Positions 11,329 through 21,006 of a stretch of 64,000 nucleotides of DNA are shown here, one piece after another (within the stretch, counting starts at the first letter, position 1; the number at the start of each line of letters is the position of its first letter). Under the pieces are notes generated by a model that worked only from the letters and a program-made list of their open reading frames with translations, searched no databases and had not been told where the DNA came from. The translations under genes and the position numbers were made by a program. Source of the stretch: Lepas anatifera (lineage: Eukaryota > Arthropoda > Thecostraca > Lepadidae); contig JAOTON010001573.1 of assembly GCA_034440635.1 (NCBI GenBank), forward strand, positions 1 through 64,000, given 5' to 3'.

Positions 11329-12519
11329 TAGTGGCGGATTTAGCCGGAGTCGATGAGGAAAAAACGTCACGCGGTGATAGCATACCACAATTTAACCAAA
11401 CGGTAAGCTGTGGGGTAAGCTGAAGAGTCGATAAGCGGAATAAAAAACGTCACCGGGTCAAAGTGGTAGCCACAAGATGCTTGTTTTGCTATCCAGGGCT
11501 CAATTTTTGCACTGAAGTTGGGTGGCTGTGTTTAAAGTTGAGAGTTCAAGCGCCAAAACCTTGCTTGTAGACTAAAAATGAGTCCGGGCAAAAACGAGGC
11601 CGACAGCTTTGGGGAGGGGGGGTGCAACCATAGTATTGCCCCTAGATTTTCTGTTTTGGGGAATGTATTTCCTCCCCCAACCACCACTCGCCAGCAGCAC
11701 CTACTGCAAGTTGTAGAGCATTGCCACAAGCCGTTTCCCGACACTAAGAAATCAGTTCTGGCGTACACCTCTGGCCAGGGGCCCTCCAGAAGGATGTTTA
11801 TATGTAGCAATGGACTTTTGTTCCATATTGAATAACGTGTATATGTCTTGAAACTGTGTCTTACTAGTCTAAGGATCAATGATAATGTTTATAAAACAGT
11901 GTTTTGCTCTGACCATATAAGGAAAACAACCAGATATTCGGATCAGGGTTGTGTACCTTATAACACAATATGGTTCTATGTAAAACGAAGAACTGGAAGT
12001 TCCTAATTGTAGTGGAAATAAGTCGGATTGCCATGTAAACAATAGATAAAAGATAATTCTTACAAAAACATAGCCAAAAAGAGAAGAAAATATAAGACAC
12101 ACTAAGCTGTAGTCCCGCATTACGATGGAAATACCGAAATACTTCGTGTTCAAGCGTTGCAGTCTCCATAGGGAGCTATGGGTAAAACTTCAAGCGATTT
12201 GCGCTGGGGTCAAATATTAATTTAAATGCCCGATTTTTTGCCCAATTTCGTTTCAGGTCACACTCAACGGGAAAAAGAAAGGTAAACACCAACTTTTAAA
12301 ACTTTGTTAATTTTGGGACACCCCTAATGGAGGGTTAATATTCCCAGTGGACAGTGATATAGTCAGGAAAGTGAGAGAACGCCGATTGACTGTCAGAAAC
12401 AGGCGGCAGTGAATGTGACCGTGACTCGGTGTTTACCGATGCGACCTCCGGAACTGAAACTACTAAACGAGGTAAGCTTCAACCGTCTGTCAGTGAGATG
12501 ACGCGTAATTTAGAGAAAA

Positions 12520-12729
12520 ATGGAAGAGCAAAAAAGGCACGGTGATCAGTCTCCTCGCCAGCACACGAAGGCCAAGGATGACATCACTCTGGGAGCTATA
12601 AAACAGCTAATCGAAGACGGCATTGACCGATCCACCGAGGAGTTTGACAAGAGGTTCGCAAGATTGGAAACACGTATGGAGGTATTGGAAACAGAGATTT
12701 TCGAAAAAATATGCCGCAATCAATAACCT
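12520..12729 (+). pseudogene. non-LTR ORF1-like coiled-coil gene, part 1
   Basis: The open frame starts at ATG 12,520 and reads a charged N-terminus, then a heptad-rich coiled coil ('RLETRMEVLETEIFE'). One base is gained or lost in the A-run near 12,707, after which another frame continues to the insertion point of the Ty3/gypsy element at 12,729/12,730. The continuation of the coiled coil lies at 17,620 and the C-terminal domain at 18,829. The layout (coiled coil followed by a 'DFQVAHRL...VIVGF' segment) resembles ORF1 of L1- or CR1-like retrotransposons. I cannot exclude a cellular coiled-coil gene. Confidence 0.5.
12725..12729 (+). repeat. 5-bp target-site duplication, left
   Basis: AACCT, repeated at 17,620-17,624, brackets the Ty3/gypsy element exactly. 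Confidence 0.85.
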
Positions 12730-12899
12730 TGTGTTAGTTCGAATAGCCGTATATTCTCCATAGCCGACGAGCCCCGCGTGTCCTCCGGACACACACTGCC
12801 GCCCGAGCCTGCACCTCGCAGCACGGCCGCGCCACGCCTCAGGCGCGGTGTCGCAGGGGCGATCCCAGTCACTCGACTGGGGTGGGTAACACCACCACA
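12730..12899 (-). repeat. 3' LTR of the Ty3/gypsy element
   Basis: 170 bp, starting TGTGGTGGTGTTACCC and ending CTAACACA on the minus strand (TG...CA). Identical to 17,450-17,619 except for one base near 12,830. Confidence 0.9.
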
Positions 12900-12913
12900 T
12901 CTCCCCCTCCGCA
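12900..12913 (-). promoter_or_regulatory. polypurine tract
   Basis: On the minus strand the sequence GCGGAGGGGGAGA abuts the 3' LTR. This is the expected place and composition for the plus-strand primer of reverse transcription. Confidence 0.75.
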
Positions 12914-12930
12914 TTCATAACGCACACGGT

Positions 12931-15690
12931 TTACATTTCCTCAATCAGTCGTCGGGGAGGGCGCCGCACTCTGGCCGAGCGGCGCAAGGTACTAGGAACG
13001 TCGTCACCGGCGGGGAATGGAGTGCCACTGAATGTCCCGGATGATAGTCCGGCTCCTGGTGTACCATTGTGCACTCTAAGGTGGCACCGGTTCCTCTCCA
13101 CCTCGCCTCCGTCGTCATACCGTATCCGATAACGCCGGTATGGGCAGACTAGAGTCACCACCCCACACCTGTCCCACCGTCGGGTTCGGGCGTCCTGGAC
13201 ACGGACCCGCGTGCCCACAGCGAATGCAGGCAGGTCCCGAGCGCGCACATCATACCGCTTCTTCACTTGCTGACGCTGTCTCCTGCAGGCCTCCTCATTG
13301 ATGTGACAGGACTCGGCACGGTGATAGCTCAATGAATGGGCTGGTAGGCTGTCCCGCAGCGATCGGCCGTACACGATCTCGGCGGGGGACCGTCCGCTGC
13401 TGCCTGGAGTGTTGCGGTGTTGGAGTATGCCTCTGGTCCACTCCTCCTCATCCAGCTTTCCCCTGTGGAAGTCCCAGCACCGTCTTAGCAGTCTCTTTGC
13501 AGCTTTAACCCCCGATTCAGCACGACCATTAGACTGATGGTAGTGGGGTGAGGACGTGCAGTGTTTAATGCCCCATTTCTTCAAAAACGCTTGAAATTGG
13601 TGAGATGTAAACTGCGTTCCTCCATCAGTCCAGACTACTTCAGGTATGCCAACCTGGCAGAAAATCCCCAGCATGGCTCTTATCACACTGTCGGTGTTAG
13701 CTCGCGGGCCCACGCAATCTATGAACCGCCACCCGGAATACCCGTCCACAACAATCAGGTACTTGCCTCCGGCGTGGTCGGCGAAGTCCATATCCAGGAA
13801 CTGGAAAGGGCGGCTGGCCAGCTCATGCTCGGTGAGTGTTTCCCTCTGCTGTGTTGGCAGCTCACTTTGACAGCGTTCGCATTGTTTGACAGTGTTTTCA
13901 ATGTCGGTGTCCATCCCCGGCCAGTAGACCACCTGTCGAGCGCGTGACTTTGTCCTCTCTTTCCCGAGGTGTCCTGCATGTAGTGACGTGAGTGTGGTGC
14001 GGCGAAGCGAAGAGGGTACTACGACGCGACACTCGCAGAGTATTATCCCGCTGTCTACTGATAACCTCTCGTGCACCGGCCAGTACTTCTTCAGTGGTTC
14101 TACAACATCAGATTTTTGGTTTGGAAACCCCTTTCCGATGACTTCTATAAGGAGTTGCGCTTCCGGGTCTGACTCCACGGCGCGGCGCACCTCGTCGAGA
14201 TGGAGGTCTGTCTGATGTGCCTGCAGCTCAGCTGTGGCAATCGTGCACAGGCTTGGGCTGGCAGGGTCCTCGCCGCATTCATCCCCCGTTTCCGCGTCTT
14301 GTGTGGGGTTCCTCGACAGAGCGTCTGCCGCCTTGTGTTGAGATCCGGGTACCCAGACCGCGGTGAAACTCCCGACTTCGCCCATTTTCATCTTCAGGCG
14401 CTGCAGTCTGGGATTTTCGATCTCATCCAGTGTTTTGCTGTTGATGATTGGTATCAGCGGCTTGTGGTCGGTGATAACCTGATATGTCGGCAGCTCAGAT
14501 AGGAAGAGGCGACACTTCTTGATAGCCCATGCCACAGCCGTAGCTTCAAGTTCTATGGTGGCGTACCGTGTCTCAGCGGGCGTCAGGAATCGGGATCCAG
14601 CCTGTATAACACGCCACGTGCCGTCACGCTGGGCCTGACTCAGGACAAAGCCGAGTCCCTGCAGGCGGCTGGCATCAGTCGAGAGTGATGTTGGTCGGCT
14701 AGGATCGAAGAATGCCAGGGCAGGTACGGACGTCAGCGCCGTTTTAGCAGCCTCAAACGCTCGCTGGTGTTCTTCCTCCCATCGGAACTCGTTTTTTGAG
14801 CTCAGCAGCGGTCGGAGTGCTGACAGCAGTTCGGACACCTCTTCCATGAAGGAGGCCACTTGGTTTACCAGGCCGAAGAAACTCCGGAGGTCCGTTATGT
14901 TATGGGGAGTCGGGAACTCAGAGATGGCTCTGGTCAGCTGTGGGTCTGGGTGGTATCCGTCCTGGGATACGATGAAGCCGGCGAATCTCACTGACCTCTG
15001 GGCCAGCTGGAGCTTCGCCAAGTTGAGAGAGATTCCCTTCTCTTGGCACCGGGTGAGAAATGCCCTGACGTCGAGGATGTGATCTTCCAAAGTCCTACTG
15101 AAGATTATGACGTCATCGACGACTTTTCGATACCCATTCAAGCCTTTGAAAGCTTCATCGAGGCGTCGGTTGTAGTGTTCGGAGATAGATGTGACCCCGT
15201 ACGGTGCGCGTAAGTAGGCGTACCTGCCGAATGGCGTCGTGAACGTAGTCAAAAGCTGGCTTTGCTTTTTCAAGGTACACTGATGGTAGCCTTTGAGGGC
15301 GTCGAACACCGTAAACCAGCCGGCTTGTGACGTCGTGATGGATGCGACTTCTTCTGCAGGCGTCGGGGGACTGGTATGTTTCGCGGCGCACGTATTTGTT
15401 CAAGTGCGACAGGTCAACGCAGAGCCGAACTCCGTTGCCGCCTTTCTTCGGTGCGACTACAATTGGTGCACACCACTCCGTCAGAGTTATCACTGGAGTG
15501 ATAATGTTCTCTGATTGGAGCTTTTCCAACTCTTCTCTGAGGGGTTCTCGCAGTGATAACGGGACACGCCGGGGAGTGGTAGCGCAGAACGGCACAGCAT
15601 CGTCACGGATATGAATTTCAAATTCCTCTCCAGGCATAGCGCGAATTCTGCCGTCGAAAACTGTCGGGAATTCCCTCGTAACATCTGGGA
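12931..15690 (-). pseudogene. pol: Ty3/gypsy pol: reverse transcriptase, RNase H, integrase (one frameshift)
   Basis: Encodes the enzymes that copy and integrate the element. The RT N-terminal part lies in the -1 frame relative to gag, with 'FPTVFDG' then 'APIVVAPKK' and 'RLCVDLSHLNK'. An extra base in the G-run 15,365-15,369 moves the rest into the gag frame, an open stretch of 792 codons (15,309 to 12,931). In that part I see RT 'VVDDVIIFS' (residues about 63-71), RNase H 'STDASRLQG' (about 210), an HHCC zinc finger from 'HAGHLG' to 'CERC' (about 444-480), and the integrase triad in 'LDMDFAD', 'WTDGGTQF' and 'GRAESG'. After it comes a GPY/F-like C-terminal domain. A -1 shift between gag and pol is usual in this family; the second shift is a lesion or a sequencing error. 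Confidence 0.9.
15365..15369 (-). other. one-base frameshift in Ty3/gypsy pol
   Basis: A run of five G (+ strand) where four would keep the reverse transcriptase in one frame. Upstream and downstream parts of the RT each read well but in different frames across this run. It is either the mutation that inactivates the copy or a homopolymer error in the assembly. Confidence 0.7.
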
Positions 15691-17376
15691 ATCCGGGGGT
15701 GCCGCCGGCGCCGGAATCGGCGGTGCCACTTCTGTTTCCGGCGGTAATGAACCTTGGTCGGGCCCACTCGGCCTGCGCGCTGCTGCCCCGGGAGTGTTGG
15801 CAGGCGGCGGGTTCTTGATACTGCCGATAGATGTCGGTCTAGTCGCACATGGCGGTGGAACATGGGTAGCATGGACGATAGGTGGCGCTGCGGTTCCACC
15901 GTCACGTATAGATGGTGCTGACTCTGCCGGAGTACCGGTCCTGGTCCGGAGGGACGGTAGCAGCACAGATGCATTCTCAGATGAGTTGTGGTTGATTTGT
16001 TCTGGATACCTCTGCGGGATGATTCGAAGCTTCCTGGCAGCTCTCCACGATAAAAGCAGGGCACTGACGTCAGGAAGGATGTGTATTCTTTCTTCCATTG
16101 TTGTTTCTCCTAGGGTTAATGACGCTGGCAGAATTCCGATGGATGTTATAGTTTCCCCGTTTGCGGCTCGTGGGTGCTGCTCTGCAGGCAATAAGTTCTC
16201 TGGGTATTCTCCCAGCTTGTCCAGCAGTGTAGTGCCAGCGACACTGATGTCGGCCCCAGTATCCGGTAGAGCCTCGACCGTAGCAGATAGGTGGGCTTCT
16301 ACCACTAGTGCTACCCTAGGGGCGCTCTCAACTGACGTCGACGCGATTATGGCGGAGGCGTTGGGTCTTCGGGTATACCTGCTGTCTCTTCCTCCTTCTG
16401 GTGAGTGGAAGTGGACTTGATGGCCTGGTGGACGGTACTGGTCCGGCGGTGGCGACTGGTACCTAGCCCTACCCGGTGACTGGTATCTGGTGCGTGCAGG
16501 CGACTGGTACCATGCGCGTCGAGGAGACGGCGTGCGCCGTCCCGAACTGCTCGATCCACCGGTACGTATACCGGTCCTGTGTCTGCAGACGACAGAGAAG
16601 TGATTAAGCTGCTGACATGTGCGGCAGCGCTGTCCTCTGGCAGGGCACTGCTGTTCACGCTGGTGCCGCCACCGGCCGCATGCAGTGCAGTGCGGGCTGC
16701 TCTGGTCTCGGCTACGTTCCCGGCCGCGCAGCTGAAACGCTGACGCCTGGGCCGGTACGGATGACCGCAGTTCCTGCGCGTCTCTGGTAGCCGCCTCCTG
16801 GGCCCTGCAAACAGTGATGGCCTGTGCCAGAGACAAGTCGGGGATAGCGAGAAGACTTTTGATGGTCTCAGCAGACCTCAGACCCATCACAACGCGGTCC
16901 CTGATAAGTGAATCATTGCAGTTGGCGCAGAATTTGCAACTACGAGATAATTCACGCAGGGACGTGAGATAATCATCAAAGGGCTCCCCTTCAGATTGGA
17001 CTCTTTCGTTGAACCTTTTACGTTCGATCACTTCATTCACTTGCCCGACAGCGAAGCGTTCGATGGCAGCAAGTACTGCATCCGGGTCGGTGCGGTCTGA
17101 CTCCGTGATGTCGAAATTCCTCAGGACGCGCCGGCTCTCGGCTATCATCACGTTTTTTAAAGCTGCCAGTTGGATGTTAGGGGCTGCGTGGTCTAGACCG
17201 GTGAGAAGGACATAATCATCCCAGCTCTCTTTCCACACTTGGAAACGCTCACCCCTATCACGTGATAGATCAAGACTATCGGGTGCTCGAATTCGGCCCG
17301 ACCACGGCACCGGAGCACTGCGCACTGTGTCCACCGCATCCTCCTGCTCACCCTGTCTCGCTCTCGGCATTTTCAC
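15490..17376 (-). CDS. gag: Ty3/gypsy Gag with nucleocapsid and protease domains
   Basis: 628-codon open frame starting 73 bp inside the 5' LTR. Residues about 30-230 form a retrotransposon-type Gag capsid region (for example 'FNERVQSEGEPFDDYLTSL'). Residues 230-265 contain two zinc-knuckle-like motifs, the second a clean CX2CX4HX4C ('CRTCQQLNHFSVVC'). A basic RYQSP-repeat linker follows at about 285-320. An aspartic protease follows with the active site 'DTGAD' at 372-376. The frame runs past the protease into the start of the RT region, where pol uses the -1 frame, so ribosomal frameshifting is the expected way to make Pol. The frame is undamaged. Neighbours: LTR and primer site upstream, pol overlapping downstream. 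Confidence 0.9.
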   Translation of the reverse strand: MKMPRARQGEQEDAVDTVRSAPVPWSGRIRAPDSLDLSRDRGERFQVWKESWDDYVLLTGLDHAAPNIQLAALKNVMIAESRRVLRNFDITESDRTDPDAVLAAIERFAVGQVNEVIERKRFNERVQSEGEPFDDYLTSLRELSRSCKFCANCNDSLIRDRVVMGLRSAETIKSLLAIPDLSLAQAITVCRAQEAATRDAQELRSSVPAQASAFQLRGRERSRDQSSPHCTACGRWRHQREQQCPARGQRCRTCQQLNHFSVVCRHRTGIRTGGSSSSGRRTPSPRRAWYQSPARTRYQSPGRARYQSPPPDQYRPPGHQVHFHSPEGGRDSRYTRRPNASAIIASTSVESAPRVALVVEAHLSATVEALPDTGADISVAGTTLLDKLGEYPENLLPAEQHPRAANGETITSIGILPASLTLGETTMEERIHILPDVSALLLSWRAARKLRIIPQRYPEQINHNSSENASVLLPSLRTRTGTPAESAPSIRDGGTAAPPIVHATHVPPPCATRPTSIGSIKNPPPANTPGAAARRPSGPDQGSLPPETEVAPPIPAPAAPPDSQMLRGNSRQFSTAEFALCLERNLKFISVTMLCRSALPLPGVSRYHCENPSEKSWKSSNQRTLSLQ

Positions 17377-17431
17377 TAAACGTTCTCTTCACTGTTCTTC
17401 ACTCATTCGAACACTCAGTCCTCACGTTTTA

Positions 17432-17449
17432 CAACTGCAGGCTGCGCCA
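17432..17449 (-). promoter_or_regulatory. primer-binding site of the Ty3/gypsy element
   Basis: On the minus strand TGGCGCAGCCTGCAG follows the 5' LTR with no gap. Starting with TGG, it fits pairing with the CCA end of a tRNA. I cannot say which tRNA without a search. Confidence 0.7.
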
Positions 17450-17619
17450 TGTGTTAGTTCGAATAGCCGTATATTCTCCATAGCCGACGAGCCCCGCGTG
17501 TCCTCCGGACACACACTGCCGCCCGAGCCTGCACCTCGCAGCACGGCCACGCCACGCCTCAGGCGCGGTGTCGCAGGGGCGATCCCAGTCACTCGACTGG
17601 GGTGGGTAACACCACCACA
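17450..17619 (-). repeat. 5' LTR of the Ty3/gypsy element
   Basis: 170 bp, one base different from the other LTR, bordered outside by AACCT (17,620-17,624). Very short for an LTR of this group. Confidence 0.9.
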
Positions 17620-17809
17620 AACCTGAAGAAAGAGTATGAGGATCAGAAGAGAGAGAACAGAGAGCTGAGAGCAATACTTAACATTATTGACAGAGTTAGA
17701 CGGATGTCGTGCCTGATCCCGACGTGCAAAGACTTTGGGACGCGCGTGCAGGAGGAGGATATGGTACCTAAGGTGGCAATGATCCTCAACAGCCGCCTTC
17801 CCGGCTTAA
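17620..17809 (+). pseudogene. non-LTR ORF1-like coiled-coil gene, part 2
   Basis: Directly after the Ty3/gypsy insertion the frame continues with 'NLKKEYEDQKRENRELRAIL', an obvious continuation of the coiled coil interrupted at 12,729. It runs to 'VAMILNSRLPG' and is cut again by the TTAA MITE at 17,806-17,809. Confidence 0.5.
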
Positions 17810-18828
17810 CCCGCGCCCCACCGGGGGTCCGGCGCCACCTTCGCCCCACCGGGGGCCATCGATGGCCCCCTCTAACTCCGAAAATACGGGCGTTAGCGCA
17901 AATCTGCAAAGTGCAATAGAAAGCTCGCGTGAATTCAGTAAGAAATTATTTCACATGTTTTAGTGCTCAGGTCAATGGTTTGACCTCCAGGGGTCAAATT
18001 AGGTCAAGATCGGCTATTTTCACTCAAATATGCAATGATTAAGCAAACTGGGCATAACTCTTATGTCATTAGAGCTATTGAGGCCTGGTAAGCTACATTT
18101 GACAGCAAATTGCCAGTACTTTTTCCGCTATGAGGAACGTAAAGACCTCCCGCCAGTGGTTTGACCTCCAGAGGTCACCTCGTGACCTAATATGACCTGA
18201 GGTCACGAAAGGTCAAAAAGTGACCTTGCCGTATATCAAATGAAAGCCAGTGACATACAAACACGATGGTTTTTGTTTCACCGCTCTAGCTTAATTAGGT
18301 CAAAAGTTATTGTCAAAATACTGTTTTTGACCTCTGGTGACCTTGGATGACCTTGGAAAAGTCAAAGGGAAAATATGACCCCTGGGATCCGTGAAAGGGT
18401 GTCCAAAAACGCTGTTCTGAGCAGTCTGAGTATTTGCAATCATTTTTGTGGCTTTTATATCATGAAACAACTTTTCCCTATGCTTTTCCAATGGGAGAGG
18501 TCGCCTCGTGACCTGACCTCAGGGCACGAAATCGAAAAATCCCGGATATACACCTTATAGACCCTGGAGGGGTTATGAAGTATAGGAAGTTTCAAATCGA
18601 TCGACTTTGAAATGTAGCTCTTACAGAGCTCTAAAGTGAAGTGAGGTGACCTTGGTTGACCTCGTCTGGTGACCTGACCTTGGGTGACCCGGGGTAAAAA
18701 ATGTCAGGGATGATGGGAAAATGATGCAGTGAGAGGTAGAGCCCTCAACCGCGGTGCTGCGCCTCGTCGTTTTTCTGCTATCCCGGAAAAACCTTTAGGG
18801 GCCATCGATGGCCCCCGGTGGGGGAGAG
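17810..18828 (+). mobile_element. TTAA MITE with AGGTCA clusters, copy 2
   Basis: 1,019 bp, flanked by TTAA at 17,806-17,809 and 18,829-18,832. The left end is CCCGCGCCCCACCGGGGG, followed within 50 bp by the palindrome GGGGGCCATCGATGGCCCCC. The right end repeats that palindrome in inverse order. I count about 20 exact AGGTCA or TGACCT hexamers inside, in direct, inverted and everted pairs; about 0.5 would be expected by chance. No open frame of note. Confidence 0.85.
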
Positions 18829-19217
18829 TTAAACGTGTCTGAAAGTGACTTCCAAGTGGCCCATCGATTAGAGGCAGACTCCGAAGTGATTGTGGGTTTT
18901 TCAGGCGTGGCGTGCGTGGCGCTGTGTTCGAGAGACGCTTTGAGCTTTTTCCGAAGCGCGGTGCGGACGGGCGGTTCGCTCCCAAATGTGGTGGCAGATC
19001 TGGCCGACAGATGGCGCCGCATCGCCGAATCGCTTGTGCCGGAGCTGCACCAGGTATTCCAGCCGCTTCAAACACGAAAACGGCGGCTAAGTTGCCTGTG
19101 TTTTCACACGGCGCGGTCTCTGTACTGCCTAGAATGCAAGGGGACCAACATCTGGGTGGCAGGGGTCTAAAAACTTGCCGATCTACCTACGCCGTCGGTG
19201 ACCCTATCATCTTTTAG
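18829..19217 (+). pseudogene. non-LTR ORF1-like gene, part 3 (C-terminal domain)
   Basis: Starting in the right-hand TTAA the frame reads 'LNVSESDFQVAHRLEADSE' and 'VIVGF'. This matches the shape of the ORF1 C-terminal domain of L1/CR1-type elements (a helix ending in AHRL, then a beta strand 'VIVKF'). A frameshift near 18,900 leads to 'FERRFELFPKR' in the next frame. It joins logically to 'LNSRLPG' at the end of part 2. The gene is therefore one unit interrupted by two younger insertions. Confidence 0.5.
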
Positions 19218-20806
19218 TTGGCGACCCAGCAACCGTCTCAAACTCTGATTCCATCTGTTTTCCCATGATTTTAGCTTCCACCATCCGCTCCTGGTTCTAA
19301 ATATGCTTACCCTCTCCACTGTCTCCACGCGTCATCGTAATACACCCAGTGCCCATAAAAATCTATTGGATGAAGTCTGCCAGTTCCTTTAGCCAAGAAT
19401 GGGCAGAATCTACTTCGACAAAGAGCCAAGTTAGCCTTCGTTTCCCGGCTTGTTTGGCGTTTCTGAAAGACAGCTTGGCTACAACGGGGCATCTTTGGCC
19501 GATTACATCTGGCATCATCACCGCCCTTAGTTGCTGCTAGTCTTTGCTAGTTATGTTTCTTCTTATTACAATTTTTGGTTCCAATTTTATGAAAAGCGAC
19601 TGAAATTACCTGGTACCTTAGCTGATGCCATCTCCTTATACCGTATCTATGTATTATTTTTAAGTTCAAACTAGAATGTACTAGAATCCGTCACGAGTCG
19701 GTACCAAGTCGGTGATTTTCTTTTTTTCAATAGGCGACCAATGGGCGACCGAGTCGGCCGAAACCGCCGACTTGCGTGGTTGCCTGGTCGCAGGTGGTCG
19801 CCCTGGTACATTTTCGGTGTGTGCGGCCGTCAGAACGAGCGCGGCGTGGGCTGCCGCTAATATTTTGGTATTCTTGTTGGTGGGCGCCGTTTTTGACGAC
19901 TGGTGTTCAATTTGTTAAATCCAAGGGGTTAAATCAAGATGTGCGTTTATCATAGACGGTCCGTGCAATCTAGGTGGGTTTTGGAGTCTACTTGCAATGA
20001 TGTTTCCTTGTTTTGCTTTACCGCGAAAAGTCTCAGAAGGAAAAAAAACTTGAATACCAGTGGTGCATGTTTAAACTCTTTCCAACCACAATCACACTGA
20101 AATGTCATCGTAAACATTGTTCTATAGTCACACATTCCCAAGGGCGTGGATATTCTGAACGATTTTTGTGGTGCCTAATTATGAGACTATCCATTACAAG
20201 TATACTATTTTTGATACCACCATGTTCTTGCCTTATAGCTGGACATATAACTGGGTGACCAAGTAGGCCTGTTATTTAAAGATTTTAAAGTCCCTGAAAT
20301 GAGAAATAGGAAAATTTTTTAGGATGCTCTTAGTAGGCACAGAAATTAGCATGAGCTTCCATTTGGGGTGCCACAGCAGTGACAGGTCCCAGGGATCCCT
20401 GAACTCGAGTTCAGGACCCTGTAAGTTTGAAAGGATTCAGGGCGGCCTGAAGAAAAGGGTACCCCAAAACTGATTAAACCAGATCTGCGAGGCAGAAAAT
20501 ACCTTGCTACTGCCCCCACCACTACAATACAAATGATGGGGCTACAGATGGAGCTTTGAAGTTTAGAAGTTGTGTAAAATGGCATTAAATGTGCTGAAAA
20601 CAGGTTTTGTTATGCTAGGTTGGCTCGCATCATGTTCTGTATGGCCATATGTCTTGGTCGGTATATATTATTATCTCAAGTGGCAATATAAATCAAATAT
20701 TTAAAAACTTTTTGTTGTTTTTCTAGATATCTATTAATTGATTTTGTATATGACTAGTGTTTTATTTACACAGATGCACCAAGACATGTGAATGATCATA
20801 ATAAAC
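19218..20806. other. unassigned sequence
   Basis: No gene or mobile-element boundary that I can support. The first few hundred bases may be further decayed LINE sequence. 'GGCGACC' motifs recur near 19,735-19,800 and again near 32,130-32,165, perhaps part of an old repeat. Confidence 0.35.
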
Positions 20807-20819
20807 ATGTTCAGACCCC

Positions 20820-21006
20820 ATAATAATAATTATTGGGGCTTATCGACGCACCAACTGCCAGGGTCATATGGCGTCGCCAACTCTTTCCCTGTTGGAAGGG
20901 TTTCTCGGGAGCCAGCTTGCTCCTTGTTCAGGGAAGCCGCCGGGCCTTGAACCCGGGTCGGCTGCGTGGCAGACAGCTACGCTGACCACTCCACTACCGC
21001 GCCCCC
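20820..21006 (-). mobile_element. tRNA-derived SINE with exact 13-bp target duplication
   Basis: On the minus strand the head reads GGGGGCGCGGTAGTGGAGTGG (A-box region) and, about 45 bp later, a B-box-like GGGTTCAAGGCCC, as in a tRNA-derived SINE head. The 3' tail is AT-rich (ATTATTATTATG). ATGTTCAGACCCC occurs at 20,807-20,819 and again at 21,007-21,019, exactly flanking the element. Made by polymerase III and mobilised by a LINE, as known for SINEs. Confidence 0.8.

Larger units (their letters stand above)
9542..12326. mobile_element. fold-back DNA transposon, 1.25-kb inverted arms
   Basis: The arms 9,542-10,804 and 11,085-12,326 are near-perfect inverse complements. Both ends read TAGGGGTGTCCCAAAATTAA or a one-base variant. 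The element is flanked by a 9-bp direct duplication. A 9-bp duplication with very long inverted arms is typical of Mutator-like (MULE) elements, which is my inference; no transposase is visible. Each arm carries a mirrored fragment of a protein-like frame (see 10,547-10,798), and a smaller TA-type MITE lies exactly at the centre. Confidence 0.8.
12730..17619 (-). mobile_element. Ty3/gypsy LTR retrotransposon, nearly intact
   Basis: 4,890-bp element on the minus strand with 170-bp LTRs, a primer-binding site directly inside the 5' LTR, a polypurine tract directly inside the 3' LTR and an AACCT target duplication. Gene order on the minus strand is gag, protease, reverse transcriptase, RNase H, integrase; integrase after RNase H places it in Ty3/gypsy. 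There is no envelope gene. The two LTRs differ at one visible position, so insertion is recent. One extra base in a G-run at 15,365-15,369 breaks pol. It inserted into an ORF1-like coiled-coil gene. Confidence 0.93.

Noticed and set aside
15611..16420. 269-codon + strand open frame
   Set aside because: It is the antisense shadow of the Ty3/gypsy gag-protease gene.
20930..21006. Functional tRNA gene on the minus strand
   Set aside because: It is the head of a SINE with a target duplication and an AT-rich tail.
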